Assembly: GCA_030765055.1 (NCBI GenBank) | Contig: CM060953.1 | Coordinates: forward strand, 68,815,647 to 68,879,646 | DNA length: 64,000 bases | DNA from: Mantis religiosa | Taxonomy: Eukaryota > Arthropoda > Insecta > Mantodea > Mantidae | Direction: 5' to 3' | Shown: positions 34,228 through 47,105 of the stretch, one piece after another | How the letters are laid out: every line of letters begins with the position of its first letter | How positions within the stretch are numbered: position 1 is the first letter of the stretch | The notes under the pieces: generated by a model | Seen by the model: the letters and a program-made list of their open reading frames with translations, nothing else | Told to the model about the DNA's origin: nothing | Databases searched by the model: none | Made by a program: the position numbers and the translations under genes

Positions 34228-35178
34228 TTAATGTGAACATTACAGGTTTCCCCAATTACTATGTTCACTATAAAGCTACATATGAACAAAGTGTATCAGA
34301 AATACAAAATAAATTACAGAACACATGATAAAAAAACAAACACAAACAAGTTGGTAACATTGGTTAACATGTATAGTAAGTCAACCATTCTAAAATTTAT
34401 GGTAGTTGATACAACGTTAAAGAAAATGAAAGTGTTTTTTCTTTTTTTTTCAAATTGTTTTCTGTATTTAATTGTGCGCAAGTACTATAGCTGTATATTG
34501 GGAAAATTAGGTTACATTAGTGTACAGTACGAAAAAGCTATATCGCAACAACAAGATCTGATAGAGCAAAACAGACAATTCTAGGAATCAGACCGAAATA
34601 TAGGCAGAAATGTGTCAGAATTGTAAAGCAGGAAATTCATTGTTCTCCAGTGGAAAAAGTAATAAATTAAACAATTAAACTAGTAAACAATTAAAACTGA
34701 TTTATTTCTTTAAACACATCGGTACTTAATGAGAATTAAGGTCTCCATGCCTGGTTTAGAAACCGGTTAAATAATTTTAGAATCACATTTTACAGAATAC
34801 ATAATTAACACATATACGCCAGGCGAAATCGGCACAACGTTTGGAAACGGACAACTTGGTATGAATAAATAATGATACTATAAACATAAATATTCAAGTT
34901 CTTACATTATTTAATCTAGTTACCTGCATTTCTGTCAGCCTCTTATTTTCAATCATGTAATTATAAAATGCGTTGCCAGTTTAGCCTTTCGCGTTATTCT
35001 ATAATAATATTGGTTTAGTAGAAGTTCGTTTTTTTTAATTTACAATGCTCATATTTAAATCAGTCTTTACCATGTGTAATATATTTTAACCACTAGCGTT
35101 GGCCTATGGTGCAATGCAGACCTCAGTTGTTTTCAATGGCTCTGAAAACTGCTCAGAACATTATGACTTCAGATACCA
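34228..35178. other. intergenic, no gene recognised
   Basis: Holds a 107-codon plus frame (34261-34584), Lys/Asn/Phe-rich with a run encoded by a T-tract. It lacks family resemblance and fits chance in AT-rich DNA. Confidence 0.4.
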
Positions 35179-35643
35179 TGATTTTGTGGGTTCGTAGAAT
35201 TAAAAGTCCAATTTGCCGAAATTATAAATGTTCTTTATTTCCGTAGAAATACACTGTTCAATTCCCACGTAACAACATTACATCACATATACAACAAGAT
35301 CTTCCAAGATTGATGACAGTAAGAAACAGCGTTCTGATCACATTACACCAGCTCTCGTTACAACACTTCACAAGCTGTTTACTACTACAACACCTCCTGG
35401 CGAGTGGTCGCCTCCTTAAATACCTCAATGATAATTTCTAGACTATTCTAAAATAAACCAGAAACCGAATAATATCTATCGGTCACGAAATCGCCAGAAA
35501 TTTCCATTTATCTCAGTTTGTTTGTTCCGCACACCTTGATCTGCGTGCTATCTTTATCTGTCGGCTCTTTGTTTCCACACTGCCCGTCTATCAGTTCCTT
35601 TGTGTAAACAATTCACGCGATCATAGAAAACGGGTTCCCAACA
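35179..35643 (-). mobile_element. solo LTR, minus strand
   Basis: On the minus strand it starts TGTTGGGAACCCG, has a TATA-like TATTTAAG (plus 35415-35422), the poly(A) signal AATAAA (plus 35234-35239), and ends near GAACCCACAAAATCA. The U5 part shares about 30 identical nucleotides with the minus LTR at 56.8 kb (core GTGTATTTCTACGGAAATAA). No clear 4-6 bp TSD was found, and no internal retrotransposon sequence adjoins it. Confidence 0.68.
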
Positions 35644-36875
35644 ATATGAAATATATTTTGTTATCAAAGTACATTAACTTATTTATACTAACCAGCTGAT
35701 TAAAGAAACATTTTTAAAATTTTTCATTTTTATAAATGTTTATATAACTTTTATATTTTTAACACAAGCGCCTTTAAGAAAATGAGGAAAATTTAATATT
35801 AGTTTAAGTCCAAGTTTCGTAACTAAATTTTGAGCGGAATGGAAATGTGTAGGTATCTAAATTATACGTTTTCTAGTTCCTGCCATATAATTTTCTGCCT
35901 CACCAGTTCTGAACAGCGTGCACAGAAATAAATTGGATAATGTGATTAATATGCAGAGAGATTCTACAGTTGATATAAAACCTCAAAAGACAGTAGGTAA
36001 CTTATAATAAATCACCTACGTATTGTAGTGATGTCAAGCAGAACACTTGAGCCGGACTGCAATTTGCTTCAGATTGTGGTGCTTCCGTGTTTTCTGACCT
36101 CTGCCCAATGACAGACGTTTCAGCAAGAATTCCGCTTGTAGCATTTCATTTGTTGAAAGCTGTTTTGTGCCCCAAGCGAGCAATACACTTATTGTTGCCT
36201 TTTCTCCGCAACATTAAAATGATTAATGGAGCATAAGGTTTATAAGAACGTCGACAAAAGGTAATCTGCTCACATCAATCTCTCTAAGAGCTATGCTGAA
36301 GGCAGGGAACGGTTTCAACTTCGTGAAATGATAAGCTCTGCGTCTGCTATTGTGTCACTTCTATATTTGGATCGATTACAACTCATTTTCTCTGAAATTA
36401 CGGTAACCACTTCTTTAGGACTTAAACAATGAAATAATATTGCAAACTTAAAATTATTAGTTTACAGTTTCCTTCAGACGCCTAGAATCTACAATAATAA
36501 TTGACTACTAAGAGAAAGTTCTGCTGGTGGATCGAATTCAGATTTCGCACTTCATACCGAATATTTTTATGCACTGTTCGTTTCGCTGCCATTAATGTAG
36601 TGTAACTTCCTCCATCGGTCACAAATGTTGACCATTTTCTCTTCGCAACATGCCATTTTGTTTGTGAGTGTGATCTAGCATGCAGGTTCTCATATATTTT
36701 GAGCGAGGCACTGTGTGTTATTCTGTCTATCCTTCTGGTAGATAAACCGAAAATTGACTTATATCAGCTAATAGAACTGTACACTTCAATTTCTTTTCTC
36801 GAGCTAGCGAATACAGTGTTTACGGGAGAAAAAGCTGAAATACGGGTATTTCTGTTCTTAATGCATTCTCTCTAA
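35644..36875. other. intergenic, no gene seen
   Basis: No recognisable features. Confidence 0.5.
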
Positions 36876-37125
36876 AGGCCGCTTCGTGGCTCAGTGGTTA
36901 TACCTCTCGGCTCTCACCAAGGCGGCCGTTTTCGGTTCCAGACGACCGTAAAGTGAGATTTGTGGTGGACAACACGGCACTGGGACGCATTTTCTCCTGG
37001 ATCTCCGGTTTCCCCCGCCATCTCATTCCACCAATGCTCCATCTTCATCTCATGTATCATCAGTGTCACCGCCTGTGGTGTTATACTTAGTAAAAGGGAG
37101 CGTTTAGCACTGTACATTTCATTTC
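36876..37125 (+). mobile_element. SINE family A
   Basis: Near full-length: GGCCGCTTCGTGGCTCAGTG head, degraded B box (CGGTTCCAGACG), body and 3' end with substitutions (GAGCGTTTAGCACTGTACAT). No TSD was recognised. Confidence 0.88.
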
Positions 37126-37254
37126 GCCATGAAAATAGCAGCTCAATCTACATCATCTAGCCGGTTCATGGATATTACTTGAAGGGACACAAGGGCTGAG
37201 TGGAGTTATACTCTTCGGAGCACAGTTCAACCAAAAATAAATATTAAAGCTATG

Positions 37255-37260
<6 letters not shown>

Positions 37261-37320
<60 letters not shown>

Positions 37321-37331
37321 CATATATATAG
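37261..37331 (+). repeat. compound CA/TA microsatellite
   Basis: About 21 CA units followed by TA units with one interruption. Confidence 0.95.
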
Positions 37332-37414
37332 TCGCCAGGTATTGTTGATTAGCTGCCGGGCCATGCGCGGACAATAAACAAAGAGACAGCGGGGTGCAGC
37401 GCTAATCACTTGCC

Positions 37415-37417
<3 letters not shown>

Positions 37418-37502
<85 letters not shown>

Positions 37503-37513
37503 AAGAAAGAAAG
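37418..37513 (+). repeat. GA microsatellite
   Basis: Nearly pure GA run with AAAG interruptions at the 3' end. It directly abuts the truncated 5' end of the mariner copy at 37514. Confidence 0.95.
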
Positions 37514-37561
37514 AGCCATTATAGTCTGATTCTTCATTTTATACGTTAGTTACTGAGTGTT

Positions 37562-38935
37562 TAAGATCCCTCCGACAATCGTGAGTCCCGCCGATTGTGA
37601 AGTACGGGCTGTTATACGATTTCTTAGTGCTAAAGGCGTAAAACCGATCGATATTCATCGTGAGATCTGTGAAGTTACGGACAAAACATTATGAGTGATG
37701 GAATGGTAAGGAAATGGGTGAGAGCATTTAAAGATATCCTCACAAATGTGCATGATGAAAAACGGAGTGGGCGTCCTTCGGTCGTTACTGAAGATTTGAT
37801 GCAGAAAGTGGACCAAAAGGTGAGAGAAAACAGACGCTTTACAATTTCATCATTGTGCGACTATATTCCTCAATATTCCCCTAGTGTTTTGTATCGCATT
37901 GTGTCCGAGTACTTGAAGTACCGGAAATTGTGTTCACGTTGGGTTCCGAAAATCTTGACGTATTTGCACAAAACCCAACGTTTAGGCAGTGCATTGACTT
38001 ACCTTGAGCGGTACCACAATGAAGGTGAAGATTTTTTAGACCAAATTGTTACTGGTGACGAAACATGGATGGCCTACGTCACACCAGAATCCAAACAACA
38101 ATCCATTGAATGGCGACATTCTTCATCACCCACAAAAGTGAAGTTTAAGCAAACAATTTCTGCCCGGCAAATCATGTGCGCAGCTTTTTGGGACAGAAAA
38201 GGAATATTGCTAGTGGAATTTCTGCCTCGTAATGAGCCAATCAATGCAGCATCTTTTTGTGAGACACTGAACAATCTGGGCCATGCAATGCAGAACAAAA
38301 GACGTGGCAACTTAGGTAGATAGATAGATAGATAATTTATTCATCTTGTAAATCATACATTGTACATGGAGTACTATGATATAAGACACGTCAAATTGTG
38401 AATTTACAGTGCAATTGACTATACTTGTAAATTAACAAGTCACGTCCAAAAAGGACAAGTCTGTGTTTGTAGAAAATAATGTTTTATAAAGATATCTCAA
38501 GAAATTTTGTAACATACACAATTAATTCAGAAATGTAACAATATTATAAACTTTCCATAAATTCACTAACAGAATAAAAACAATGATCGAGTAAGTAAGG
38601 GTATCGTTTTGCTGCATGACAATTCCTGTCCAAATGCCCGTCCACATGTGGCTAATCGGACCAAAGATCTCATCAAATCTTTTCAATGGGAAACCCTAGA
38701 TCATCCTTCATACAGCCCTGATCTGGCGACCAGCGACTACCATTTATTCCTGCACTTGAAGAAACACCTTGGCGGTCAGCGTCTTCAAGACGATAACGAA
38801 GTCAAACAATTGTGATACAGTGGTTAACACGCCAGGCGGCAGAATTTTGTGAGGAGGGTATTCAAAAACTGGTTCCACTTTATGGCAAGTGGATCAATAT
38901 TCACGGAAAGTATGTAGAAAAGTAGATTAAGGTAC
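37562..38935 (+). pseudogene. mariner transposase, multiply broken
   Basis: Compared with the 57 kb copy, the start codon is ATC instead of ATG (near 37564), a single base is missing near 37676 (GAAGTTACGG versus GAAGTTTACGG), a 280-bp insertion splits the gene at 38316, four extra codons appear in the second catalytic block (HDNSCPNARPH), and a frame is lost near 38810. The open part 37691-38323 still encodes the rest of the DNA-binding region, the linker motif WVPKIL, and GDETW with the first catalytic Asp. The part 38596-38815 encodes HDN with the second Asp and YSPDLATSDYH with the third. All three acidic residues survive, but the protein cannot be made. Confidence 0.9.
38316..38595 (-). 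mobile_element. short insertion, probably a LINE 3' end
   Basis: This 280-bp segment is absent from the sister mariner at the same point (GGCCAATTGAGTAAGGG). On the minus strand it ends with GATGAATAAATTATCTATCT and four or more TATC units, the form of a non-LTR retrotransposon 3' end with a tetranucleotide tail after an AATAAA. No exact TSD is clear (TAAGTAAG at the right edge). Confidence 0.6.
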
Positions 38936-39025
38936 AGGCTTTCATGTAAAAATAAAATTATTGCGATATCTGTGCACGTCTTTTTTAATTCCAAAACGGT
39001 ACTGACCTAAAAAACATGCCTCGTA

Positions 39026-40335
39026 TATGTTTTTAGCTAAACCAACTACAACAAGATTCTGAAAAACAAAAATAAGACAGTGATATGCCTGCCGTATAGA
39101 AAAATTTACTTAATTATATCTGGTTGGAGATGATCTCGATTTTCACCCCATACCTTTTTGAACAACAAAACTAAATTACAAATTGAACATTATACATGCT
39201 TCATAGAAGTCATTAGGCTTGAAAATTAAAAAATGAAGGAAGCTAAACATAAGGAAATCATACTTTAATGAGCAAAATGGGTTAAGAATAGTTGAAGCGA
39301 GAATTTAGTAAATTAAACTGATTTGCTTATAAGTGTATACACAGTTCACAATGGGCAGCCGTTCCTTCTGCTTTGTCCAACTTAATATTAAAACTATTTC
39401 ACTTTTCATGATTAAACTAGCGTGCAGCCATGAGAAAAGTAGAAACAATCGGCACATAATGCTCTAAGAATGAACGTAACCAGTGGATGCAGATTAGGTG
39501 AGGTGAGTTGATTTTGGCGTTTTCTTAAAGGTGAAATTGAAGAATGTTTTGTATAGCTGATTGGGGATCGTTAATCCGAGAAATTGCTTCTACAATAATT
39601 CACTACAAATTTTGGAAAACAGGCTTCATTTTAGGCTTTATCATTTTAAAGTGCTTCATAGGCAATGGAATTAAATTTAAACGATTTATGCTGTAGGAGC
39701 ATTTTATGGAAAAATCGAATATGATAATGGTTATGGCAGGAGTAAATTATTGACAGTTTTCCCAAACATCATAGTACTATTATTCGCGAGCAGCTTATGC
39801 ATATACATCTTTTTATGCAGATGCTTTGAACTTTAGAAACTTGACCAAATGAATAATAAATTAACCTTGTATCCTTGACTAACAAAACTGAGAGGAACTT
39901 CAAATCTTATGAGGTATAAGCATATTAAATAAATACTCTTGCAAAATTATTGCCTGGCTGTTAAACAGATGAACATATCCCCTTCCTGTGATAAGAGAGC
40001 CCGTGCCTCGGACTACAATATAACCTGTAATATAGCAGAAAATAATAAGTTTAAAATCAAATCTTAGTTATTATAATCTAACAATGATCAGATCATGTTG
40101 CATCTTTATTGCTGGGATGAACAATATCTCAGAATGGTTTCATGTTTTCTTCAAGCTACCTCTATCTGGTGTACCATATTACGCTATAGTTTTTATTGGC
40201 ATATATTCTATAATGGAAAGTTATACAATTTACTGAAAGCAATAACCGGTTGTTTATAATGGTACCATTACATAAAATGGTTGTTGAGAACCTTTGCTTT
40301 ATGAAGATATTCCAGGACTTACTTGGGAAATGTAG
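39026..40335. other. intergenic, no gene seen
   Basis: AT-rich, no recognisable features. Confidence 0.5.
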
Positions 40336-41204
40336 CATTATACTTCAATAATTAGTGGCAACTATTGAATTAACATTATTGCACTGCTTAGAAGTAATCT
40401 CGCCTTTTCACATCAGGGAAACGACGGATGCCAACCACAGCCTATTGTTGTTCTAATATTCGAGCAGACTACTCCACCATTGCCAAAATTTCCAGTCATT
40501 TGATTGTCTCTTTAATTTAGGTTGGTAACATCGAACCCAAGTTTCACATAATGCTACGATACGTCGAAGAAAACGCTCGCACTCACGTTCATAGCGTTCG
40601 AAGTGTAATCTCGCTGTTTCCAACCTCTGCCACATTCTTTCCTCTGCAAGAATGTGTGGAATCCATCGAGTGCAGATTTTCCTCTTCTTTAACTTCTTCT
40701 TAAATATGTGGAGAATCCTACCAGGAGCAACTGTAACTTTCCTTGCTAGTTCAATACAAGTCCAACAATGATGTTCCTCCAGAAGTGCTCTAAGAGCATT
40801 CACATGCACATCATCACTTGCTGATTGCTGTCTGCCAGCTTCACGTTTTTGATGAGCAACTTCCCTTCCTCTACGAAATGCGATCATCCACCTAGCCATG
40901 GTACAATAAGTCTGTCTAACACAAGCTTCCAATAATTCTGTATGGCATTGTCGAGCATTGATACCTATTGCAACCTGAATTTCAATAAAGCATCTTTGTT
41001 CGTATTTACTAAAAACATATTTAGAACACTAAAAATAACAACCTACAATTAAACTTACTAAAATGGCTTATTAAATAAAATTATTGTCTTCAAACTCCAG
41101 GTAACAGACATTACATGCCTTTATTTTTCATTGTTCTCAGCTTACATGATTTAACGTCGATAGCGCCAAATGCAGGCAGTGTTGCCTAATTTTTGAATGA
41201 CCCA
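40336..41204 (-). mobile_element. second mariner lineage, internally deleted
   Basis: The right end on the minus strand reads TGGGTCATTCAAAAATTAGG then CAACACTGCC (41204 inward), with TA outside at 41205-41206. A degraded partner, ACTTCAATAATTAGTGGCAA, lies on the plus strand at 40342-40361. At about 870 bp instead of 1.3 kb, the second half of the transposase is missing. Confidence 0.75.
40440..41010 (-). pseudogene. mariner-type transposase, N-terminal half
   Basis: The frame is open from about 41010 to 40453. It starts near KYEQRCFIEIQVAIGINARQ, then CHTELLEACVRQTYC (first helix-turn-helix), a linker with REAGRQQSASDDVHVNALRA, a second helix-turn-helix region (CIELARKVTVAPGRILHIF), the motif RWIPHIL (WVPHEL type), and IVALCETW. 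That block normally reads DETW, so the first catalytic Asp has become Cys. Catalytic blocks two and three are deleted. A C-terminal scrap (VKRRDYF and a stop) may follow at about 40400. The clean reading frame suggests that the deletion derivative is not very old. Confidence 0.85.
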
Positions 41205-41206
41205 TA

Positions 41207-44200
41207 TTACATTTGAAACTACATCTTTCAAGATCGAGTTTGGAAATATGATCAAATATCAGCTAGACTGAGATTGGCATGGAGTTTGGCTTCTATTTCG
41301 TTAACGATTAAAGATACGGCATCTGTATATAACGGGTGCAGAATTCCCTTCTGACATATTTCCTGCTTTCTCCAAATTAGTCGTTGTTTGTACGTGGACT
41401 CTAACAATACAGTTACAGGACAAACGGCAGCTGTGTATATCTTATTGCTTCCTCATCGCTTCTGTATCACAACTGGCCTATTATATCACAACAATCCAGG
41501 ATGTTTAGCTGTGTAATACTGTAGGTGGGTCATAATAACAACAACAAATACCCATCCTACCACACACTCCTAATCGAACCATTTATGAACATGCACAAGG
41601 CTGCATCTCTAACTAGAAATCCCAATGCCGTAGACCATCAAAATAACTATTCCATATGACATGCCACTGCCCATATTCCTGTTAGTTCACAACAATCTTG
41701 ATGTCCCCACTATTATTTCTGAAACAGTATTTAATATTATATATCTACTATTATTAAAAATAGTACAATTGAAATTGATACAGCCGGTGAAAGTCAGTAG
41801 ATGAGATAATAACAAGAAAAAGAAAGCAAACCAGAAAGGAGGTTAGAGCCCATTCCGAAAAATAAATACATATTACAGAAATAAAGGAATATGTGAAAAA
41901 GATATCTCCATAGAAGAAATAGCTTTGAGTTTAGAAAATATTAGAACATGTTTAGCACTAAAGACATTTTGTCATGCATAAAAGAGTAAAATTTAGGACT
42001 CTATATATTTGCAACCTCTAAGTGACTCAACGGTACATGCACGTGTATTGGTCTAAGAAAGTATAATGATATAAGTGAAGGGTGTGAAGTGTTGAAGTGA
42101 TACAGTCTGAACAAAACCGTACAGATCTCCTTGAAACGCTAAATTTATGTCAGTTTGAGGTTAAACATTTCCAAGGTACTTCTGCTTTTATTTAAAATGT
42201 CCAAATGCTGTGCTTTTGCTAAAAGAAGTTGCTATTGTATTTTCCCATGGCATTGTGAGAGTGATTGGATTTCAGTCATTATATAGCGCTTCCGTTTTTA
42301 AATCTACTATGTCAAAAGTGCCATTGAGGTTATTTCAAAATAAAAGTTCATAAATAGGAACGATAAAAAAGGAATAAAAATATTGAATAGCTCCTTCAAA
42401 GAAAGTGGTATTTAGAAATCTTGATGTATTATTCACAAAGGCTTTCATCTTACATCTATTGAAGGTTAAGCAAAGGAAGACTGGACAAAAGAAGCGCAAT
42501 TGTCCCAGAACAGACACATCTGGAAATTCAGGCATCTTCGAACAGAGACTCACCAACATTCCAGAGGGACCTCATTAATTTTGAAGAATATGTAACATGC
42601 ATGTATTACTTCAAACCTTGGATGTCACAAGGAAACGCAGCTTGTAAACTCCCAAAAGTAAAATAGGGAGGCTTGAAATTGTGTAATTTTGTAGGTTTGG
42701 CCTATTCATCTTGCAGAGAATTAGACTATTTTAAACACAACCGATTATGGTTATATTATGTCGCGAATTTATTTTATAGTATTGTTTGCAGTAATCGGCA
42801 TAAAGTGGGCCTTTTACACAGAACTGAATGTAATGATGAATGTGAATGAATGAAAACGACTCATGTAGCACAGAACAGTCATAGACATGGTGATTGATGG
42901 TAGTGGTATAGCATAATATCGTGACATGTCCAACATTCAAGTATTACGTCATGAAACTCTCAATAGCACTTATTGTAGCTCCTACTACAGAGATTCTCTT
43001 AACTCACATTTAGTTCACTAACATGAAGAAGTTAAATGTGTCATACCACTTCAATTTATTTGTGTCGTAATGACACCACGGAACTGCTTCACCTTCACTA
43101 CACTTGGTGTGGAGTCGAGTACAAATGTGTCTATTCCCAATTCACTACACATCAACAAAATGGTCCTAACTCTCTGGAAGATGGTAACTTTAGTCATACC
43201 AAAAACAATTGATGACATATTCTATGCGATAAACTGAATCTCACACTTTCAAGTCGTTAACTGTTTGCCATATTGAGGAGAATGTTACACTGTCATTGCT
43301 AGCTATACGCTGATAAAATTTGATAAGCTTTGATTACTAGGCTAAATAGATTAGAAGTTGTATAAGTACTAATATAAATTCTCTTATGGTTTACATTACA
43401 CCGTGGTGCCCATTAGAAGTTTGTTTCCTAATTCGCCAATCATACCCGTGTTATAGAGAAATATTAATAAATCCAAATGGTGAATGATTGCTATATTTCT
43501 CTTACACTTTACCCTTAATGTATAGAGTTAATATCTATTCATTACTATTTTTATCATTAATGATAAATTTTCCTTATAATTTCAAAATATTATGAATGTG
43601 ATACTTTGGAACACATAATACATACCTTTTTCTTAATACAATTGCAGGTTACATTAAAACTTTTATCACAATGGAAAAAAAGTAAGAGGAAGGCAAATAT
43701 TTGGTAACCTGGCTTGAATGCCCTCAAAGGTTTACTGCATGTCGTTACAGCATTGCTCTCATCAGCTCTAAGTTATAGGTAGACTTGGAGTTATTACTGG
43801 TAACATTTACTTTTATTAATTACGCGTTATTCGCACTGTGGCTATACATTTCACTAACAGCTTGTTTATTTATGATAATAAGTTATAGATAAAAAGAAAA
43901 GAAGGAACATAAGTAGCATATGCTGGTTTTCAAACTCCCTATTATTCAAGAAGTTGAATATACAGTATGTCAAATTATGACAAACTCTTGAAGCATTCAA
44001 ACATGTAATAGAACACATCAAATTGCCCTATGTTGCAAAAGTTTTTCTTAAATGCATTTTTAATGAGAATTGTGTACATTTTTTGAAGCAACTCTTTTCT
44101 TATCGCTTGTAATTTATTGGTTACACAAAATTCATTCAGAATTATGTAAGATTTTGAATGCTCTTTGGGAGCATTTAACGTTTACACTCTATGCAAATCA

Positions 44201-44425
44201 TGTAAGTGCTCCAATCATTTAAGTCGTTTGTAACTTTTTATGAAATTTAAAACAACGAAAGCTTGCCAATGTAAAGGTGTCAAGGATGATGTGGGCACTT
44301 TTTTTTTTCAAAACATTGGTGTCACTTTCCACTAAGGTGCGTAATTGAAATACGAAATTTGGCAATCGAATTGTACTTTTGGAGATATGCTGAGCGTGCA
44401 CACACACCACATGCACGTCCTCACA
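41207..44425. other. 3.2 kb intergenic, no gene recognised
   Basis: Only short frames. A 55-codon minus frame at 43063-43230 (MSSIVFGMTKVTIFQRV...) faintly resembles the helix-turn-helix part of Harbinger transposases but is too weak to call. Confidence 0.4.
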
Positions 44426-44555
<130 letters not shown>

Positions 44556-44835
44556 CACTGTTTTCTACAAATGCTTTGGGGCACTACTTGGGCATCCTAG
44601 AACTTGGTTCCTACTAAAATCTTTATATCCAATTCTTCTTATTGTAAAATAATTTCCTTTACCTACATAATATACGTAGATAGTTGAGAAGATAAGAAGA
44701 GGAGTGCAATAAATACATAAAATATGAAGCTATTAACAGTGAAGCAAATAAATATATACAAGTATAACAATTCGTAATTTAGAACTTCACTCAGGGGCGG
44801 CCGGTGAGGCATTGTATTGGCGGTGCCATGATAAT

Positions 44836-44920
44836 AAATAAATTAAATAATAAATGAATGAATGAATGAATGAATGAATAAATAATAAATGAATGAATGA
44901 ATAAATAAATACAAAATAAA
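44836..44920 (+). repeat. AATG/AAAT tetranucleotide microsatellite
   Basis: Alternating AATGAATG and AATAAATA blocks. Confidence 0.92.
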
Positions 44921-45516
44921 TAAGGGTTGTTAAAATATAAATATATGTACCAGTTTCGAGCGATTTAGGTATTCTTATCAACAATCGATCCTGTTTTATA
45001 ATATACTGTACCAAACAGAACGTACAGGGAAACGGAAATAGATATTTATTACATCCGTACTCTTGTTACGCACAGGTGTAAGGAGCACAGTTAAAGTGTG
45101 ATAATATAATTCATGGAGAATGTGATACGAAGCGTTTGTGTACGATTATGTGACAGAGAGACAGATATTTTAAGTCCTGTGCTTTACTGCACTCTAGCGG
45201 ATAAAGCGTAAGTTATGTGCCAGAGAAATCTCGACACCATGTTCTCCCATAAGGAGCCGTGTATAAGCAGACATCCTAGCCCTTAACACAGGCGCTTATG
45301 AGCGTAGACGGTGCCGTTCTGGAATCGGCACCAAGCCACGGAAAACAACTAGGACAGAACGCTTGCGTTTAACGCGCCTATTCACACGAGGGAGCAGACA
45401 CTCAGAAACATTTTTTTTTTTCGCAATTCCTGTACACTTCTCTTTCTTTCGTTTTCATATAGATGGTGCCATGGTACAACGGTACTACTTCAGAAACCTC
45501 CGCTGACTTCACTTAT
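44921..45516. other. intergenic, no gene seen
   Basis: No recognisable features. Confidence 0.5.
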
Positions 45517-45822
45517 CTTATAAGAAATTATGACACTTTTGATATAAATTGTTCGAGATTGCAATTTCATATAAATTCTTCCACATCCACACCCGGAAGC
45601 AACAAAACTGTCGTCATCATTACTAACGCTAGATGTTAATATGTTCTTGTTAGTTTTACCAAAAATTGTTTTATTTTAAGATTTTGGTAGTACTAACAAG
45701 AACGTACTAGCGTTTGTAACGATAGCGATAACAGTTTTGTTTGTTTTGGAGGATGTGGAAGAATTTCCATGAAATCGCGATCCCGAACGATTTATAAGAA
45801 AAGTGTCATCATTTCTTATAAG
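45517..45822. mobile_element. palindromic foldback (MITE-like) element
   Basis: The left half (45517 to about 45668) and right half (about 45670-45822) are reverse complements at high identity. Matching blocks from the outside in are CTTATAAGAAAT.ATGACAC, ATTCTTCCACATCC, AACAAAACTGT, AACGCTAG, GTTCTTGTTAGT and TACCAAAA. The whole element can fold as one hairpin with almost no loop. It has no coding capacity. The outermost CTTATAAG is itself palindromic, and a TA target would fit. Confidence 0.85.
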
Positions 45823-46349
45823 TCAAATTTTAAGTTACAAATTGTTATATTTGTATATAGAGGAGTACAAATTTGAGATTTTCAGAACTTCACTGCCATG
45901 GGATGACAACTAATCTTGCAATACATAGATTGAATTGTTATTGAAATGAGTAGCTATAACTCTCACGTGCCTGTTTACCATATGGATGTGTTGTTATACA
46001 ATGCGCATACTGGCCATTTTGTCGGATTGCAGATGAGCTCAAACGGTGAGGTACCGAGTCGGCTTGGATGCAGGCATATTTGATACACGAGAGTCAATTT
46101 AAGACAGAAATTAAATACAAATCGTACATTCTTACTAAAATGTTGGGGATAAACTTCCGAAAGAGACTGTTGTTAAGAAAATAAAGTGAATCTTCGCGAA
46201 GCTGCTGGGATCCTCAATGTTTGTGCGTCGTATAGCTTTTAATTCTCTTTCACAGCCAAATGCTGAGTCTCCGCCATGTTGATATTGATAATGAAACAGA
46301 AGACTCAGTATCCCACAGTACAGTGCCAAATTTAAAGGAGCGGCTGGAT
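45823..46349. other. intergenic, no gene seen
   Basis: No recognisable features. Confidence 0.45.
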
Positions 46350-46870
46350 TGAACTTACGAACCGAAGTTCTTGAGAGGCGCCACGAGAGAGCTGACTCAG
46401 GCAGTAGTTGGATAGGTCATGACCGAAGTTTCTGAGCCATTGGTCTTTTCGGGTTTCCCGGGTTACGAAGTGAAGAATGAGTGAATATTCCAGAATTTCC
46501 AGTTCTTCCATTTCACCTCACTTATTCATTTTCTCCTTGCATCCTGTTGAGCTTTCGAGATTCAAAGTGCCGGTGTCAGTTTCAGCATCTACACAGAGGT
46601 AGTTACCCTCTGAAATTTTCGCTCTCCGAATCGGGGGACGGTCTCAAGAATGCATATGCCCTTAGAAAGGAGGTCAGCCGGTTGCAACAGCCGTCTCCGG
46701 GATGTTTCAGTCTGTAGCTTTGGAGCAGCCTGACCTCTGCCGCTATCTCTCCTAAGGTCCGGCATCCAAGAAAGGGCGCCCAGTGATGGGATTAGGTACA
46801 AAAGAAGCCATTGATCCTATTTGTGGCATTCTCCGTCATTTCTACAGACACCACTCTACGCTACAGAGAC
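46350..46870. other. GC-richer block of unknown nature
   Basis: Noticeably GC-richer than its flanks with short open frames on both strands (46481-46717 plus, 46589-46801 minus). No motif or repeat partner in this window. Confidence 0.3.
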
Positions 46871-46884
46871 AGGATGTAATCGTA

Positions 46885-47105
46885 TTGTCACAGTAGCAGT
46901 AACAATTCCTGCCTCATATTAAAGAAGTCTGGAGTTTGAATCTCGTCAAGGCGAGTTACCTGTATAGGACTTTTTTCAGGGTTTACCCTTATCCAAAAGA
47001 TAAATAAGTCTAAGCCATTTGGATCATAGGTTAATTTAAGCAATATTTCACCCAATTTCATTCATCACTCGATATCACTTAACGATGGAGGATGGAAAGC
47101 AAATC
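46885..47105 (+). mobile_element. SINE family B, old copy
   Basis: Diverged along its length but in order: TTCCTGCCTCATATTAAAGA head, GAGTTTGAATCTCG (B box), GCGAGTTACCTGTATAGG, CACCCAATTTCATTCATCAC, and CGATATCACTTAACGATGGA. Confidence 0.8.

Larger units (their letters stand above)
37514..39023 (+). mobile_element. mariner copy, 5' TIR lost, interrupted by insertion
   Basis: Closely related to the complete mariner at 57199. The 3' TIR (ending ATGCCTCG at 39023, followed by TA) is intact, but the 5' TIR and leader are gone. Homology starts at about CCATTATAG next to the GA microsatellite. The coding region carries a different 280-bp sequence at 38316-38595. Confidence 0.9.

Noticed and set aside
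34261..34584. 107-codon frame
   Set aside because: Lys/Asn/Phe-rich and partly encoded by a T-run; length fits chance in AT-rich DNA.
37261..37513. Possible CRISPR-like or regulatory repeat array
   Set aside because: Only CA, TA and GA microsatellites with no spacers.
43063..43230. 55-codon minus frame faintly like a Harbinger helix-turn-helix
   Set aside because: Too short and similarity too weak; no neighbouring Harbinger motifs seen.
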